From contig CM051458.1 of NCBI GenBank assembly GCA_028274465.1, forward strand, positions 101,820,855 to 101,884,854: 64,000 bases of DNA, in the 5' to 3' direction. Every line of letters starts with the position of its first letter. The stretch's first letter is position 1. The notes under the pieces are model-generated. The model searched no databases and was not told the origin of the DNA. It saw only the letters and a list, made by a program, of their open reading frames with translations. Source of the DNA: Plantago ovata (lineage: Eukaryota; Streptophyta; Magnoliopsida; Lamiales; Plantaginaceae). A program made the translations under genes and the position numbers. Of this stretch, positions 36,679 through 49,603 are shown piece after piece.

Positions 36679-39600
36679 TCAACGCTCCCTTCGCATTCTT
36701 GGAGTGGATGAAGCTGAGCTGAGCCTCTGGACCGGTTGTGTTTCAGGGTCGTATTTCTGGGAAGCAAGATAAGTCAGGGCGGTAACCACGTCTGCTATCA
36801 GAGGACGCATGTTGGGTTGCTCCTGAACACACATTGCAGCCACAGCAAGAGCTTGGTACAGTCCTCGGGCTGGGTATTGACCTTGAAGGGTTGGATCAGC
36901 CATTTGACAAAACTTCCTACGGTCTTTAAACAATGGGCGAGCCTGCAGATTAGGCAAAAGGAAACATTAACAGGCAAGCAAAACCTCAAAAGTATATGGA
37001 AAAGAGTTACTATCTTCCCCTTTTTACAAATAATAGCAATGTGAAGAACTGAAGATCACTATTAATCTGAAACTGTGGGAAGTAGGTCCAAATCTCGATT
37101 GCTTAATTAGTGTTACGTCATAAAACTAATGCAGTAGTCTATGGACAAACATTTAAAAAAAAAAATTAGAAACAAAAAAAAGAGGAAAAAGAAAGAACAA
37201 GTGCGCAATAAATTTGCTACCAAGATATATTAAAAGGCTACCCAGATTCCTGAGGCACGTTTGTTTTACTGATCAAATTCGGTTTGGAAGAAGCTGCAAT
37301 GAAGGAAAAAAAGAAAGAAAAAAAAAAGAATGTTTAACAAAACGAAACGAGAACATGAAGGGTTATCTTTTAGAAATTTACCAATCTTTAATAAGATAAA
37401 TAAACTTTTTTTTATCAAGATTTGCAGATCACGCTTTGATAATCAATCATTATGGGCTTATGTTTACAAATTCAAATATTTTCCTAACTGCTCTGTCTGG
37501 GAGGCTAAGTGTTTGTCTTCTAACAGTTGCTATGGAAACAACTTTGGAAAAAGTCAGCTATATGAAAACCTTTTTATCCTGGAAAGTAGGGGATTGTACA
37601 AATATCTTGTTTTGGGAAGATCAATGGATTCCAGATATTTATTTGAAGCTTCTCGAAAAAAAAAAAGATATTCATTTGAAGGATTATATTTTAAACTTTA
37701 CTAGGGGACAAAAGCTATCTGATTTTATCATTTATCATGCTTGGGACATGGAAAAGTTATATGCGCCTGAAGAACTTGTTCTGAAAATTCTTACTTTATC
37801 CTTTAACAAAAATCTTAGTGATCTACTGATCTTCAGGTTTGGCCTTTTAATAGCTCAGGTAAGTTTACTATCAAGTCAGGTTACAATCAGCTGATAAGTA
37901 AAGAGGCTGTTGGTCCTAATTTGACCTGGAAAAGGTTATTGAAGTTGAAGCTTTAACCTAGAATTTGATCTTTTCTTTGGCTGGCCCTGCATGATAAATT
38001 ACCAACTGCTGATAACCTAGTTAAACAACAGGTTCTTCAGGATCCTATGTGTCAGCTTTGCAACTTGGATAAAGAAACTTTTGATCATCTGTGTACTAAC
38101 TGTCATGTGTTTGCTTGGTTAAGAAATATGCTAGCTCCTGTTAATTGGAACTGGGATAGCGGAAACTTACTTAAGGTTTTAACTAACCTAGCTCTAAACT
38201 CACAGGAACAGATTAACTTAGCTATATTTGCCTGGCTTTGTTGGTTCTCTAGAAATAATTTTATATTCAGAAGAGAAGACATAAACCAAAGAAACATGTT
38301 TAAGCACTTTCATAGGATAAAGGAGGACATTTCCATAATGTTTGCTGTAAAAATAGCTAACAAATCTTCTATTGTTATGTGTAATGGAACCCTTTAACTG
38401 ATTTGCCTTATATTAAAAATAGCCAAGCTGGTTTTGGTTGCCTTATAAGAACAAAGGAAGGAAATTTTATTAAAGCTTGTGCTTCTTATTTTTGCAACAC
38501 AGATATCAATACTACTGAGCTCTTTGCTTTAAGAACTGGACTTATGTTGGCCAGACAGAATGGTGTAAAGAAATTTGAAATACAAACTGTTTGGTTTTAA
38601 ATTTACTCGTGTATTTCCAGGGCCCAGATACCAACATGGAACCACGAGCTTCTGGTGGAGTAAACTAGAAATCTTTTGAAGCAGCTGGAGGATCTGTTTT
38701 GTCTATCGGGCGTGATCGCCCTAGATAGCTTAGTTGATTCCCGACCCCATTATGGTATATCATCTAGACTAAGTATGCATATTTGGGATTTCTGCCCTAA
38801 GTGGCTTGATTTGTATCTAAACAATGACCCATGTTTGGAGTATCCGCGTATTAGGATACCGGATACCGGTTTTGTACCTCCTGCTGCTAAGTAATGAAGT
38901 ATTTTGTTTTTCGAAGAAAAAAAAACCTCAATACTCACATAAATTAGTGCCTAATACTATTAGAGATAGCAAACACTATATCACCACAACAGCCACCGCC
39001 TAAGACCGCCCATCCGAAGCGTTACATGCTTCAGCACAATCAAGCATTGGCCCTTAAATACAAGCCATTCACTTGCTCTAACTAAAATACTAAGTTGTGT
39101 TAAATCTAAAAAAACTCACATTTTATCTCTCTTTTTTCCCCTTTATTTTTTCCCCAATGTTTTGCCTTTCATGAATAAAGGGGAATTTCATTCCTTCTTT
39201 AGGAAGTAGTAAAAGTTAAATTCCACATTTGTGGATTGGTAATGTCTTTATTATTTTTCTACTAATGCAAATTGTGGTTGTATAAAACAGTTGGTTACAT
39301 AAATTTGCAATTAATTACATGATTGCTATATTTGGAAAAATAGATATGAAAGAAAATCAAAAGGATAAAAAAAGGAAAGAGCAAAATCAGCAAGCACATC
39401 GCTCCTCGAAAGTTCCATTATTGGCATCATAATCAGAGCCAAAGTAACACTCGCCTACCTAAAACAATTGCACCCAACACTGAATTCACAGACATTCATG
39501 AAAACAATAATGGAGCTGCTTTTAAATATTTTCTTTATTTGAACCTGATATTTAAATGAAATTTATAAATTTGGTTTTAAGAAGTAGAGCCAGAGTTGAA

Positions 39601-41914
39601 TTGGATCACAGGATGATTGGGCACGCAAGACACTGAATCATGGATGAACACTACGCATGTAATTTGAGCTAGAGATGTGCAATATCTTTTAAGTTTTAAC
39701 ATAGATTCCTATTTGCCTGACTCGTTTAAGCTGGGAATGGCTAGATGGGTAAGTAAGGGACTTTAGTTAAAAAACACAGATGAAACAATTATAGATGAAT
39801 AGAAGACCACAGCATTAAATGGAGTATTAGCTTACCCATGCAACAAGGTTGTGCTCTCCAGCAGCTCTTGCATTATCAATAGCCTTCCTGCCAGTTATGA
39901 TCTCCAGAAGGACAACCCCGAAACTATAAACATCTGATTTCAAGGTAAGCTGTCCTGTCATAGCATACTCCGGAGCACAATATCCATAGGTTCCCATCAC
40001 TCGAGTAGACACGTGCGTCTTATCCCCAACAGGTCCCAATTTGGCCAATCCAAAATCGGAAAGCTTTGGGTGGTAGCCTTCATCGAGTAAAATGTTTGAA
40101 CACTTCAAATCTCGATATATCACAGGTGGATTTGCTTTATCGTGCAAATACTCCAAGCCCTTAGCAGCACCAGCAGCTATTTTCATTCTGGTGTTCCAGT
40201 CAAGTCGCTTTTTATCAGGTGGAAGATCTAAGACATGCAAATCACAAATATTTAGGTACTAGTAAAATAACCCATTAAACAAAAGCACAGAATCAGAACA
40301 GAAAATCTAATCATCTGAACAGCAACTAATCTTCTTATCAATACAAACCGACTGGTGAATTAAACAAGTCTATCTATGCTAATGTGTTTATTTTCCCTGT
40401 TATAGTTAAGGAATGAGCACTGCTTCAATTTGTATATAGATACTTACCGTGTAGATGGTCTTCCAATGATCCTAATGGCATGTATTCATACACCAAAAGT
40501 CTCTGATCTCCATCCGCACAATATCCAATCAAGTTTACCAAGTTCGGGTGATGAAGAAGACTTAACATTAACACCTCAACAAGAAATTCCCGGTTTCCTT
40601 GCAAACCATTCCGGTCAAGTTGCTTTATAGCTACAATCTGCCAAAACAAGAAAGAGCATATTGGATTTTTCAGGTTTTATCACTGACCATTCCACTCAAG
40701 TTGCACATTTGAGATCCAGTTTAATGTTTTACACTTGGATGGAAATTTATATATGTAACGGACTAATCACGCTAGAGAAACATTAATTACAAAAACAACA
40801 GAATGAGTAGTGCTGAGCCATGCTTCATAGTGGAAGAACAGACCTGATTAGTGCTCTCCAGCCTTCCTTTATAAACCCTTCCAAAACCACCTTCACCCAG
40901 AAGACAATCAGCCCTAAAATTCTTTGTAGCCGTAGCCAACTCACGGAAGGTAAACGTATGCGCAGCAATGTGACCTGACCCACCATCTTTAGAAGCTTCC
41001 TTCTTAACATCAAATGATTTTAAATTTTCTGGCAGAACGAAATGCAACGAGACAAACTTCAAAATGATGTCACACATCAATAGTTATTGATAAAATGTAA
41101 TGATGTCATACCACATTTCCTACCAATGGTATTCATAAATCACAATTTTTCGAACCATTCACATAAAACACAACTAAACCCTGGCACTCCAGGACAAGAT
41201 CTTTACCAACAACAAACCCAAGCTAAAGATATCAATTCTTACACAACAACTTGTCGCCATTCGAAGCAACCATAATATAGGCATGGCTACAGCATACACA
41301 CCCTGGAAGTCTTGCAGTAGACTCCAGAGGCTGCCCATAATTTTTCAGTACTTCAATTCACTTCCTACTCCAACATGCTACAGCCTAAACGAAGCAAGAA
41401 CAATGCGATTCGAAAACCAATCAAAGCCACACAACAAGAAAAACAATACAACATCAACCTTCACGCCACCAATTCCCAAAAAAGAACCCTTTTTTTCGAA
41501 GGAGCGGCTGACCTAGACCTTTAAAATTTCCTCTGAGAATGAAAAATGATGACACACACACACACAATAACCAATGCCAGAGAAGAAGAAAAAAAAACCA
41601 TTTTCCACCAAAATTAAGATGGATCAAGTAAACAAAACAACAATAGCCCAAATCACCCAAACATGTCTGAATCAATCAAATAGAGCTACAGATTAAAAAT
41701 GCAACACAAAGTAGAGCACAAAATCTAGACACCCAAAATTCAAATTCAAGAAGTTGCAGGCTGAGCACAAATGCATCTAAAACAGTTTGTTTACTTTGAA
41801 GTTTGTAATTCAAGAAGTACCATTCTTTGATGGGATCTGATCATCATCAGGCTTGGTTTCCACATCTTTCTTGGCCTCCTTCCTAGATTTCCCAGAGCAA
41901 AGAAACCAGCCCAT
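36679..41914 (-). CDS. CDL1: Receptor-like cytoplasmic kinase VII, CDL1/PBL7 type
   Basis: Five exons on the minus strand (41914-41821, 41028-40844, 40637-40448, 40227-39836, 36942-36679) encode 374 residues. The N terminus [12 protein letters not shown] has Gly2 and Cys6, fitting membrane attachment by acylation. The kinase domain shows GEGGFGRV (76-83), the catalytic Lys98 in VAIK, Asp196 in [10 protein letters not shown] (Tyr replaces His of HRD, normal in this group), DFG at 214-216 and APE at 241-243. The tail [27 protein letters not shown] and DPETQPVQ fits Arabidopsis CDL1/PBL7 (At5g02800, about 378 residues) better than PBS1 or PBL27. CDL1 is linked to brassinosteroid signalling through BSU1; whether this copy does so is inference. 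The last intron (36943-39835) is unusually long and holds a LINE on the other strand. Confidence 0.94.
37330..38925 (+). mobile_element. LINE ORF2 fragment in the last kinase intron, antisense to the gene
   Basis: Plus-strand frames read as the second half of a plant LINE ORF2. The pieces in order are [39 protein letters not shown], a zinc-binding reverse-transcriptase tail ([12 protein letters not shown], then [19 protein letters not shown]), an RNase H-like part ([40 protein letters not shown]) and an A run at 38918-38926. The frame is broken at least four times (stops near 37955 and 38396, shifts elsewhere). The catalytic reverse-transcriptase core is missing. It sits 1.5 kb from the splice sites and adds about 1.6 kb to the intron. 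Confidence 0.82.
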
Positions 41915-42525
41915 TTTTTTGGTATTTTGTTTTTCTCTGAAACTATCAAGAAACAGCTGAATAGCAGCAGCAGTCACCACCAGTGTGTTGTCTGTTTGTG
42001 CTGTATAATTGTAATTGTGTGTGGTTTACTAACTAAACTAATTAAGGAGGAGTAGAAGAGTGACACTTTGAAGAAAGAGGAGAGAAATGGGGTGGGTGGA
42101 GACTGGAGGGGTCCAAGAAGTGCAGAACAAACACGATTTAGGACAGAGGAGAGAAAATTCAGGATGGGTGGAAGTCAAGTTAAATTTCGGACAGGGCTAC
42201 TTTGGTATATACCATGGCCATTTTGCATTACCCACCCCCTTCCAACTTTTTGGATTGTTCTAGTTCTCATATTAATTGCAGTTGTTTAGTAAATTGATTG
42301 GTGTTTGGCGATGTAGGAGGTGAGGTCAAATGTTCGTTAATGAGTTGTTTCGAATGGATGTTTATATTGATTGTTATTTGGCGATATATGTGAGATCAAA
42401 AGTTCGTTGATTCCAATGTTTAACGAATTCGTAAATGAACTGATTCAATGAGTGTTTAGCGAATTTGTTAATGAATTGATTTGGATGGATGTATAACGGT
42501 TTCGCAGATAACTAAATGAGTCTTA
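41915..42525. other. Upstream region of the CDL1-type kinase
   Basis: This holds the presumed 5' leader and promoter of the minus-strand kinase. A plus-strand frame at 42068-42289 shows no family resemblance. The repeated motif GTTCGTT(A/G)AT near 42320-42480 suggests small degenerate duplications. Confidence 0.4.
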
Positions 42526-42823
42526 GGCCTTTTCCAGCAACGTATGAGCCGCTGAAGATGAGGGAGCTCATCCCCTCTCACACGCTGCTGGGGCGTGTGA
42601 GGGGGGATGAGAGGCTCATCCCGGAATGAGTTTATTTTATTTTTGTTTTCTATTTTATTTTTTTACTTTTACCTTTTCCGTTGACTTGTTTTTGTATTTA
42701 TTTAATAAAATAAATGAAAAAGGTGGGGTGAAAGGGAACTGTTGGAGTAGATTTTTGTGTTGGATGAGCAAGTGAGACGCTGACGTGGCAGGGATGAGAG
42801 GTGATGACGGTTGGAGATGGCTT
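42526..42823. mobile_element. MITE with Tourist-like ends and an internal hairpin
   Basis: The left end reads GGCCTTTTCCAGCAACGTAT and the right end, on the minus strand, reads AAGCCATCTCCAACCGTCAT, an imperfect terminal inverted repeat. TTA flanks both sides (42523-42525 and 42824-42826), the TWA target site of PIF/Harbinger (Tourist) elements. Inside, CTCATCCCCTCTCACACGC at about 42569 pairs with GCGTGTGAGGGGGGATGAG at about 42595 with one mismatch in 19. The 298-bp element has no coding capacity. Confidence 0.65.
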
Positions 42824-42872
42824 TTATCATATCCGATGATGATAGAGTTAACACCTACAATATGATATTTAG

Positions 42873-43075
42873 GCTCTGTTATCTTCGTATGAAAACTCAT
42901 TATTTTCAGTTCCGTTCATTTCAGTTTAGTTCTGTTCTGTTCTCTTCATACCTGCTTAGTTATATTTTATACTACAAATAAATTCAATTCAATTAAGTTT
43001 CATCCAGTTTTGTTCAGTTCAGTTCAATTATTATTCAATACAGTTCAGTTCTGTTTAGACGAAAGAACAGTTTAT
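42873..43075. repeat. Dispersed TTCAGTTC-rich repeat, MITE-like
   Basis: The block is dominated by TTCAGTTCAGTT and AATTCAATTC motifs. Its ends, CTGTTATCTTCGTATGAAAA on the left and CTGTTCTTTCGTCTAAACAG on the minus-strand right, look like weak inverted repeats. A clear second copy lies at 54803-54968. Weaker copies lie near 28010-28270, 49930-50110 and 2930-3010. Confidence 0.6.
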
Positions 43076-43604
43076 TGTCATAATTATGAAGTGTATTGTA
43101 TGCAGTTATGTCGTAACACCACCTCCTTATTTTTTTCTTTCATATATTGAAGTTTAAAAGTGCAATTACCATAAGTGGCCTTATACAAGTTTAAAATAAC
43201 ACTTATCTCTCCGAAAAGAATTGGACATGCGTCCAACTATCATTCTTTAGTACTAGTAATGTTAAGAAAATTAGAAATTTGGAAGTACAATTAACCATTA
43301 AAAATAAAAGCAAGTTGGAATGTTTGTCCACACGCAAAGTTGCAAAGAGCTCCATGAATAAAATCTCTTAGACTTATTAGTACTTGGATGCCATGAATTG
43401 ATGCACACATTATAATTATGAACTTCCAAAACCATTGAAGTGGTCCATGAGCTGCCATTTTAGTCTCCCAAGATAAGTATATCAACTAGCTAGCTACTAC
43501 TACTAGACTAGCAAACATAATCAATTCTAGCTGTTATACTTGGTAATCATATTTAGTTTCACCCTCTCAATTTTGAATTAAATCCAATGGTGTACTCGTA
43601 GGTA

Positions 43605-44095
43605 ATGCTCCTTGAGCCGACCGAGCCGAGTATTGTTAGGCTCGGCTCGAACTTGTTAAGAATCGAGCCGAACTTAACAAATCAAGCCTAATTTCGAGCT
43701 CGAGTTCGAACTCACTATAGGCTCGAGCTCGGCTCGTTAGGCTCGTTAAGCTCAAACGAGCCCGCGCTTGAGCTAGGCTCGGCTCGGCTCGGCTCGAGTA
43801 TAAATAACATAAATAACATAAAAATGTTAAAATATTAAATAAGTTCAAGATTACACATTACAATCAACTCCTCAATGATAAAGTCATCAAAGGCTAACAA
43901 AACACAAATGTAATCAATGTACATATATAATATAGCGAGCCTAAACGAGTCTTACCGAGTACTCGCGTGCCGAACTTAGCTCGGATCGTTAGTGGAACGA
44001 GGCTAAGTTTAGGCTCGAGCTCGGCTCAAAAAGTTTATCGAGCCGAGCTGAGCCGAAATGAGTACTCGATAAGGCTCGATTCGCGTAACAACACT
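43605..44095. repeat. GGCTCGGCTCGAG-rich repeat block
   Basis: Many partial copies of GAGCCGAG / GGCTCGGCTCGAG lie in both orientations, giving local inverted repeats. The middle (43800-43930) is AT-rich. Related blocks lie at 55300-55490 and 59700-59800. A minus-strand frame at 43636-43848 is low-complexity Ser/Arg/Leu and not a real gene. Confidence 0.7.
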
Positions 44096-45980
44096 ACTTG
44101 TAGGAAACAAAACTACAGTTAGATCTAACTAGAGTATTGTGTAAAACTAATTTTTATTTAAAATCAAACTGGCCCATCTCTCATTTTTCTATGTATGTTA
44201 TGGAAAATCTACTAAAGTAACATTATGTACATTTCCATCGACATTTACTGTCAATTTTTTTTTTCTTCTGAAAATAGTTTACATCTTAGTGAACTTGACC
44301 ATAATAAGCTAAGCGCCTACTATGTCCATATTCATACGGTGTTTACATCAGAATCAAAACGAAACGTACTAATCAACCCAACATAACCATAAATAATAAA
44401 AAAAATCACTTAATGCACCCATACCCATGTACTTGAGGTTTACCTTTGCACTCAACCACAACCCTAGGGTGGTTTTGTCATGAAAACTATACATTTGGTA
44501 ACATTTGGAAATAGACCTAGAAAAAGAAAAAGGAAAAAGGAGGGGATTAGAAATGTGAACACTTGCAAACAAGGGTACAAATCGTACAATCAGTTAACAA
44601 TGGCAAAACAAACCAATGTCCTATGTGCAGACATTTTCTTCCAACCAGTATTATACGAGTATGACATGAAATGTACAGTGTGTGGGTGCAAATTGCAAAA
44701 GACAAATCTACCCTCTCATGTATTTTTCTCTGTTAGTTAGAATAGCAAGGGGTAGTTTTGTCTTTCACCAGGAGAGGGCAATGGACTGGTATCGCATAAT
44801 GTTTCAACGCCAAGTGTTGCCAAGGCAAATATATTGTGATCTTTATTAATAGTATTAGATTTTGAAACTAATTATTAAGTTTAAAATGATTAAAAATGAT
44901 TAAAAAGTACAGTTTTTCGAATTTATGGGGCCAGCCCTTTTCATTAACTCCAGTGATTACAGGATAATGATTGTCAAGTCCAATTATTTTCTTCTTCTCC
45001 CGACATGAATCGTGTCCGATCCAATCATTTTTATACTGTTTCTCACTTTTTATTTTTTACACATCTCATACATTTTTTAAAAAATATTTTTATCTAAAGT
45101 TTAATTAGGATAACATGATAAGTACACTACCTCCCCGTCTCATTAGATTGTAGACGTTCACATTAGGTAACTGGTCTCGTTCCATAACAATATATGAAAC
45201 AAATATGTAAGTGATCCATACGTGCTTTTCACAAGCATGTATTGATGTATACCGCTTTTGGGCAAAGATTATGAAAATTATACAAAATTATATTGATAGC
45301 AAAACCTTAAATCACAAGTCAACTAAGGAATTGAACTTTAGCCCATGGATAGGACGAGATGAAATTCCAACCAATATTCTTATTATACCGTGGAACTGGA
45401 GAAGTAATTCTAGTAGGTGAATTACTACGTGAGTATTTAACATGGGTTAATGCGTGATCGTATTAGAAGAACCTGGTAGGATAATCTTGACACCCCAAAT
45501 TTCAACTCACGCCTAGTTATGCATTTTCGATGCTTTAGTAGTAATTTTTTTTTTTTTTAAATTTATGATACTGTATTCAATTGCTTGTTGGGAATATGAG
45601 TGAAATATATATGGATTCTTGAGTTATTGTAGCGATTCAAATGCTACCGCAATAAAAGGTCGTATCCATCTATAAGCATTTTCAACAGTTTGTATAAACA
45701 ATAAGAAAGTTGGCAGATTACATTTCAAGAAACACATTTATGTACAGTCCCAGTGTTCCACGGATTTTACCAGTATAACATAGAGTAGAGTAGTACTAAA
45801 AGTTGCAACTTATCTTACAAAACTCCAACACTCTTCATTGACAAATACAGAATCCGCAACTATTAGATTAAAAAAAAAAAAAAAAAAATCCTTATGAATA
45901 ATATGTGCATGTCGATCTGGCACGCAAAGAATAATTTATCTCACACTTCACTACTGTATTTGTCTAAATATAATGAACCC
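44096..45980. other. Intergenic upstream of the adenylate kinase 3' end
   Basis: No gene was recognised. Frames at 44369-44740 and 45211-45420 have no family resemblance. A runs occur near 45547 (T) and 45870 (A). The last 100 bases are the probable 3' UTR of the minus-strand adenylate kinase. Confidence 0.4.
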
Positions 45981-48900
45981 TCAGGCTGCTGCTGATTTCT
46001 TGTGCTCGTGATCATCAATGTTTAAAGCTCGAAGAAGCTTTGGCCATGATTGCGGTATTCCACCTGGAAGATCGAATTCCAGAAGTTTACCACGACTCCG
46101 GTAGAATTCCTCGACAGGTCGACTCTGCAAAGATTAATGATTGAATAGACAAAATGTCATGACAAAAGTACAGCAGCAGAAAGTAAGACGAGGGTATCTT
46201 TAAATACCAAGTCATAAGTGAACGTTCTTAGTTTAAGCACCAGAACAATAGAACATCAATGATTCCAGGAAAGGTTCCTATTTACATCGTGTTAAATGGA
46301 AATACGTTACATGCATGAAAATGGGTTTCATACACAAAATGTATGCGCTAAATACAGAACAAGTAGTAAAAACTAATTATCCGCTAAATGACCCCATATT
46401 TTGATCCAGCCCGGGTCTGATGCTATTAACAGAAATTGGAAGTTATTAGTCCACCTAGTGCAGGTAAAATGTATTGTGTTAAATTATTTCAATTCAACAA
46501 AAAAGGAATATTTTTCTACCTCTGTTGCAGTACAGCTCAGAGTTTGCTAAAACTACCTAATATGTCTAATTTATGCCCATACAAACAAGAGAGATATCTG
46601 GATCAGTAGAAAGAGAAACAAAATTGTGAACAGGAAGAAAGTAAACTATGTCAGGGAAGATTGAGAATTACCAGTTCATTGTAAACACGAAGACGTTCTT
46701 TGACGACTTCTTCGGTGTCATCCGGCCGGGTAATTAACTTGGATTCACATTGCGGGGGAGGAAGAAGGGGTGGCATATGCATTCTTGTATTTCCATCTTC
46801 ACCCTTAATATCAATGTTAGCAATGTTGTAGTTCCCTCCACACTGGCTGCACATTCTTCTTCCAAGGCATTTTGCAATCAGGGCTTCCTCTCGGAGTTTC
46901 AGGTTGATGACCAAATCAATATCTGTTACTCCTTCTAGAATTTCCTACAATACAGAATGACAGAGGGAATCAAAGAAAGAATGGAAAGAAGATGAGTAGA
47001 AGGATGCCAAAGAATATGAAATGGATGCACACAATATCAGGATCCAATCTATCTCCCTTCAACACAAATTAAACAAATGTAAAAGGAAAGAAGTTGGTGG
47101 TAACTGATAAGTACCAATCAACATTCATGAAGCTACGACCCTATCAGACATCTTCCTAAAAGCACAAAGAATAAAGGCCGAGGAGAACTAGGTAAGAGTT
47201 GAAAACAACATAGATAAGAGACTTGGACTTTCATGTTTGATTGTTCTGACACATAATCAAGTACTACATCTGGATGATTATATACTATTAGCCAAAAATG
47301 CTGAATGAATCTGTCAATGGTTTATAAATGTAATGGAAATTTCTATCATTCATTTGCTTCACCTATTTCTCTACAGCTAACAATTGACTTGAGATATTGT
47401 GTTTCTATTAAGAGAATCCATACTTGACTTTTAGTAATATTTACTGTAAATTATATTCATTTAACTCAAATCAGGACACCTGAGAGTTGATACCGACAGA
47501 GCTTAAAGAGTCAGGAGTTACATTTAATCAGACTCAAAATCCTAAGGCAACACAAACACAAAAAAGGACTCGATGAATAAAGAAGAAGAAAAAGGTAAAA
47601 AGGAACAAGGGAATCCAATTCCACAGCCTATTTTTATGGCAGATTTACAAGTCCACTGTTATAACTCATATTACCATGGTCAAAAGTAGGGAGCCATGGT
47701 AAAATTCCTAGAGGAGGCACTGCAGGAGTACGTTTTAGTAGAACGTGGGTTTTCATGGTGAAAATTTTAAAAGTAAGATACCATGACTACTATCACTCAA
47801 TTGGAAAAACAAGATATCCGAAGTCCAATAGTATATTAAGCAGTTACTTACTGCCTGTCTAAGAGTTCGTGGAAAGCCATCAAGAAGAAATCCTGTTTCA
47901 CCCTTAGCCCGTGCATCTTCAAGTCTCTTGGAAAGAAGATCTATAATTATCTCATCTGAAATTAACTTGCCTTGGTTAACTATCTCTGCAAGCTGCACAA
48001 GTAAAGAGAAAATCAACACAGATGACTAAGAAGAAATGAACTACCATTTCAAAAGAGAAAATCACATTAACTATAAAAACAGTGAGTGACCCATCAAACG
48101 AAAATCACATTAACTATAAAACAGTGAGTGATCAATTAAATTTTATGACTATAATTTTCTTACACTACTATCTTACCAGTGATTATTCTGGTAAGTAATA
48201 GATTCATTATGTATTGGGAATACAGTTAATATATTCATTATGTATTGACAAAAAAAAAAAAGATGCTATAAAATAGATTTATTGTCAAGGTTCAGTTCAA
48301 ACTCCATTCCCCCCCCCCCTGGCTAAGCTGCCAAACAACTTGTAACATATTTGAACTTCGAAGTTTTAACTACAGAGAATCTTGAGGCAATGCCCTCAAC
48401 CTGTAACCAGATAATAATTACTTAACAGGGGGGGGGGGGGGGCAGGATTGAGAAGGGGGTGGCGATCCAAGAGTTATGTATGGCGGTTAAAGACATTTTG
48501 ACTAAATCAGTACAGTAACGAAAGAAAAAAAAATTAAGGGGTGACGGAATGCAAATTTTACAAAAATATATACATCATACTTAAAAAAATTGAAAAGTTT
48601 GGATTGCCACCCCTGCTTAACTAGTTCGTACATGTGCATCATGCAGATAAACACAAGTCCTGTTTGCTCTGAATGCGGTCCTATAGGAAATAGATTAATT
48701 GCTTCATGAACATGTTCCAATTATTCAAAAGACGTAGTATGATGAACCTTGCTTATTACTATCTGACAATCGAAGACTAAATACAACAACACCGAATTTC
48801 TCACTTAGCAGTCAGCAAAAAGACTACAGGGAAAACAAAGCAGCCTGCAATTCAAAGGTAACCCCATGAACACCCTCCAGTCACGCTATCAACCAAATGA

Positions 48901-49603
48901 CTAAGAAACTGAAATCTAAGTACATCCAATCCAGCCATATTCGTGAAGAAAAGTCACAAAGATCCACATGTCTCATTGAGTTTACCCGAAGAAACCATAC
49001 CATATGCTTCATCAATTAGCATCATACTATTATTATTATTTAATAAAGCAGTAGTAACAATCAGAGTTACAGCCTCATTGGTATGGTTATTAGTACACGT
49101 TTTTAGTACAATGAAACGATTTGAAATGCATCCAATTACACGAAGCAAGAAATGGAATTTATGGCTGATTAAAATGACCTGTATATTTACACTCCAAATT
49201 CAATTCCAACTCTACTACTCTAAATGCCATTATTAACAATACTCATAAAATATTCAAACACATAAACAGAAATAATACAATAAAAACGCTGAAACAAGAA
49301 TCAAGCACAATTAATAAAATTGACCTGAGAGGAGAGAGGGCCCTTAGAAGAGAGCTCATGTCGAACGAGGTCACCAGTGGAGATATGAGGGACGCCCAAA
49401 AGGGTAGAGAGGCGAGTGGCGTAGGTGCCCTTGCCGACTCCAGGGCAACCGAGAAACACCCACTGGACATTTCTACCTTCCTTTTTAAAGGTGGTGGACG
49501 ATGAAACAGGTGAAGAAGAAGAAGAAGATCGGGATTGGGGAATTGATGATTTGGTGCAGAGGTTTCGAATTGAATTGGTGATTAAGCGGTTCAACACCGC
49601 CAT
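45981..49603 (-). CDS. ADK: Adenylate kinase, plastid type
   Basis: Four exons on the minus strand (49603-49325, 47992-47852, 46944-46672, 46124-45981) encode 278 residues. The enzyme interconverts ATP + AMP and two ADP. Residues 1 to about 40 are Ser-rich with Arg and Lys, like an organelle-targeting peptide. The core follows: P-loop GCPGVGKGT (52-60), STGDLVR for AMP binding, [10 protein letters not shown], then the LID region with CSQCGGNYN and [19 protein letters not shown]. The C terminus [20 protein letters not shown] matches Arabidopsis At2g37250 (plastid adenylate kinase, about 284 residues) almost throughout. Only three LID cysteines are evident, so zinc binding is doubtful. The start is the first ATG of a good leader. 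Intron 1 (47993-49324) holds long C and G runs. Confidence 0.95.
48309..48442. repeat. Paired poly-C and poly-G runs in ADK intron 1
   Basis: Eleven C (48309-48319) and fifteen G (48428-48442) lie 108 bases apart on the same strand. They could pair as a hairpin, or the G run could join other structures. Run lengths may be affected by sequencing error. Confidence 0.8.

Noticed and set aside
42068-42289. Plus-strand frame upstream of the kinase
   Set aside because: Its residues show no family pattern and it lies in the kinase promoter side.
43636-43848. Minus-strand frame rich in Leu, Ser, Arg and Ala
   Set aside because: It is the translation of the GGCTCG repeat.
44369-44740. Frames on both strands in intergenic DNA
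   Set aside because: They have no recognised motifs and no exon neighbours.
48943-49236. Plus-strand frame of 97 codons in ADK intron 1
   Set aside because: It lies inside an intron of a gene on the other strand and shows no conserved motif.
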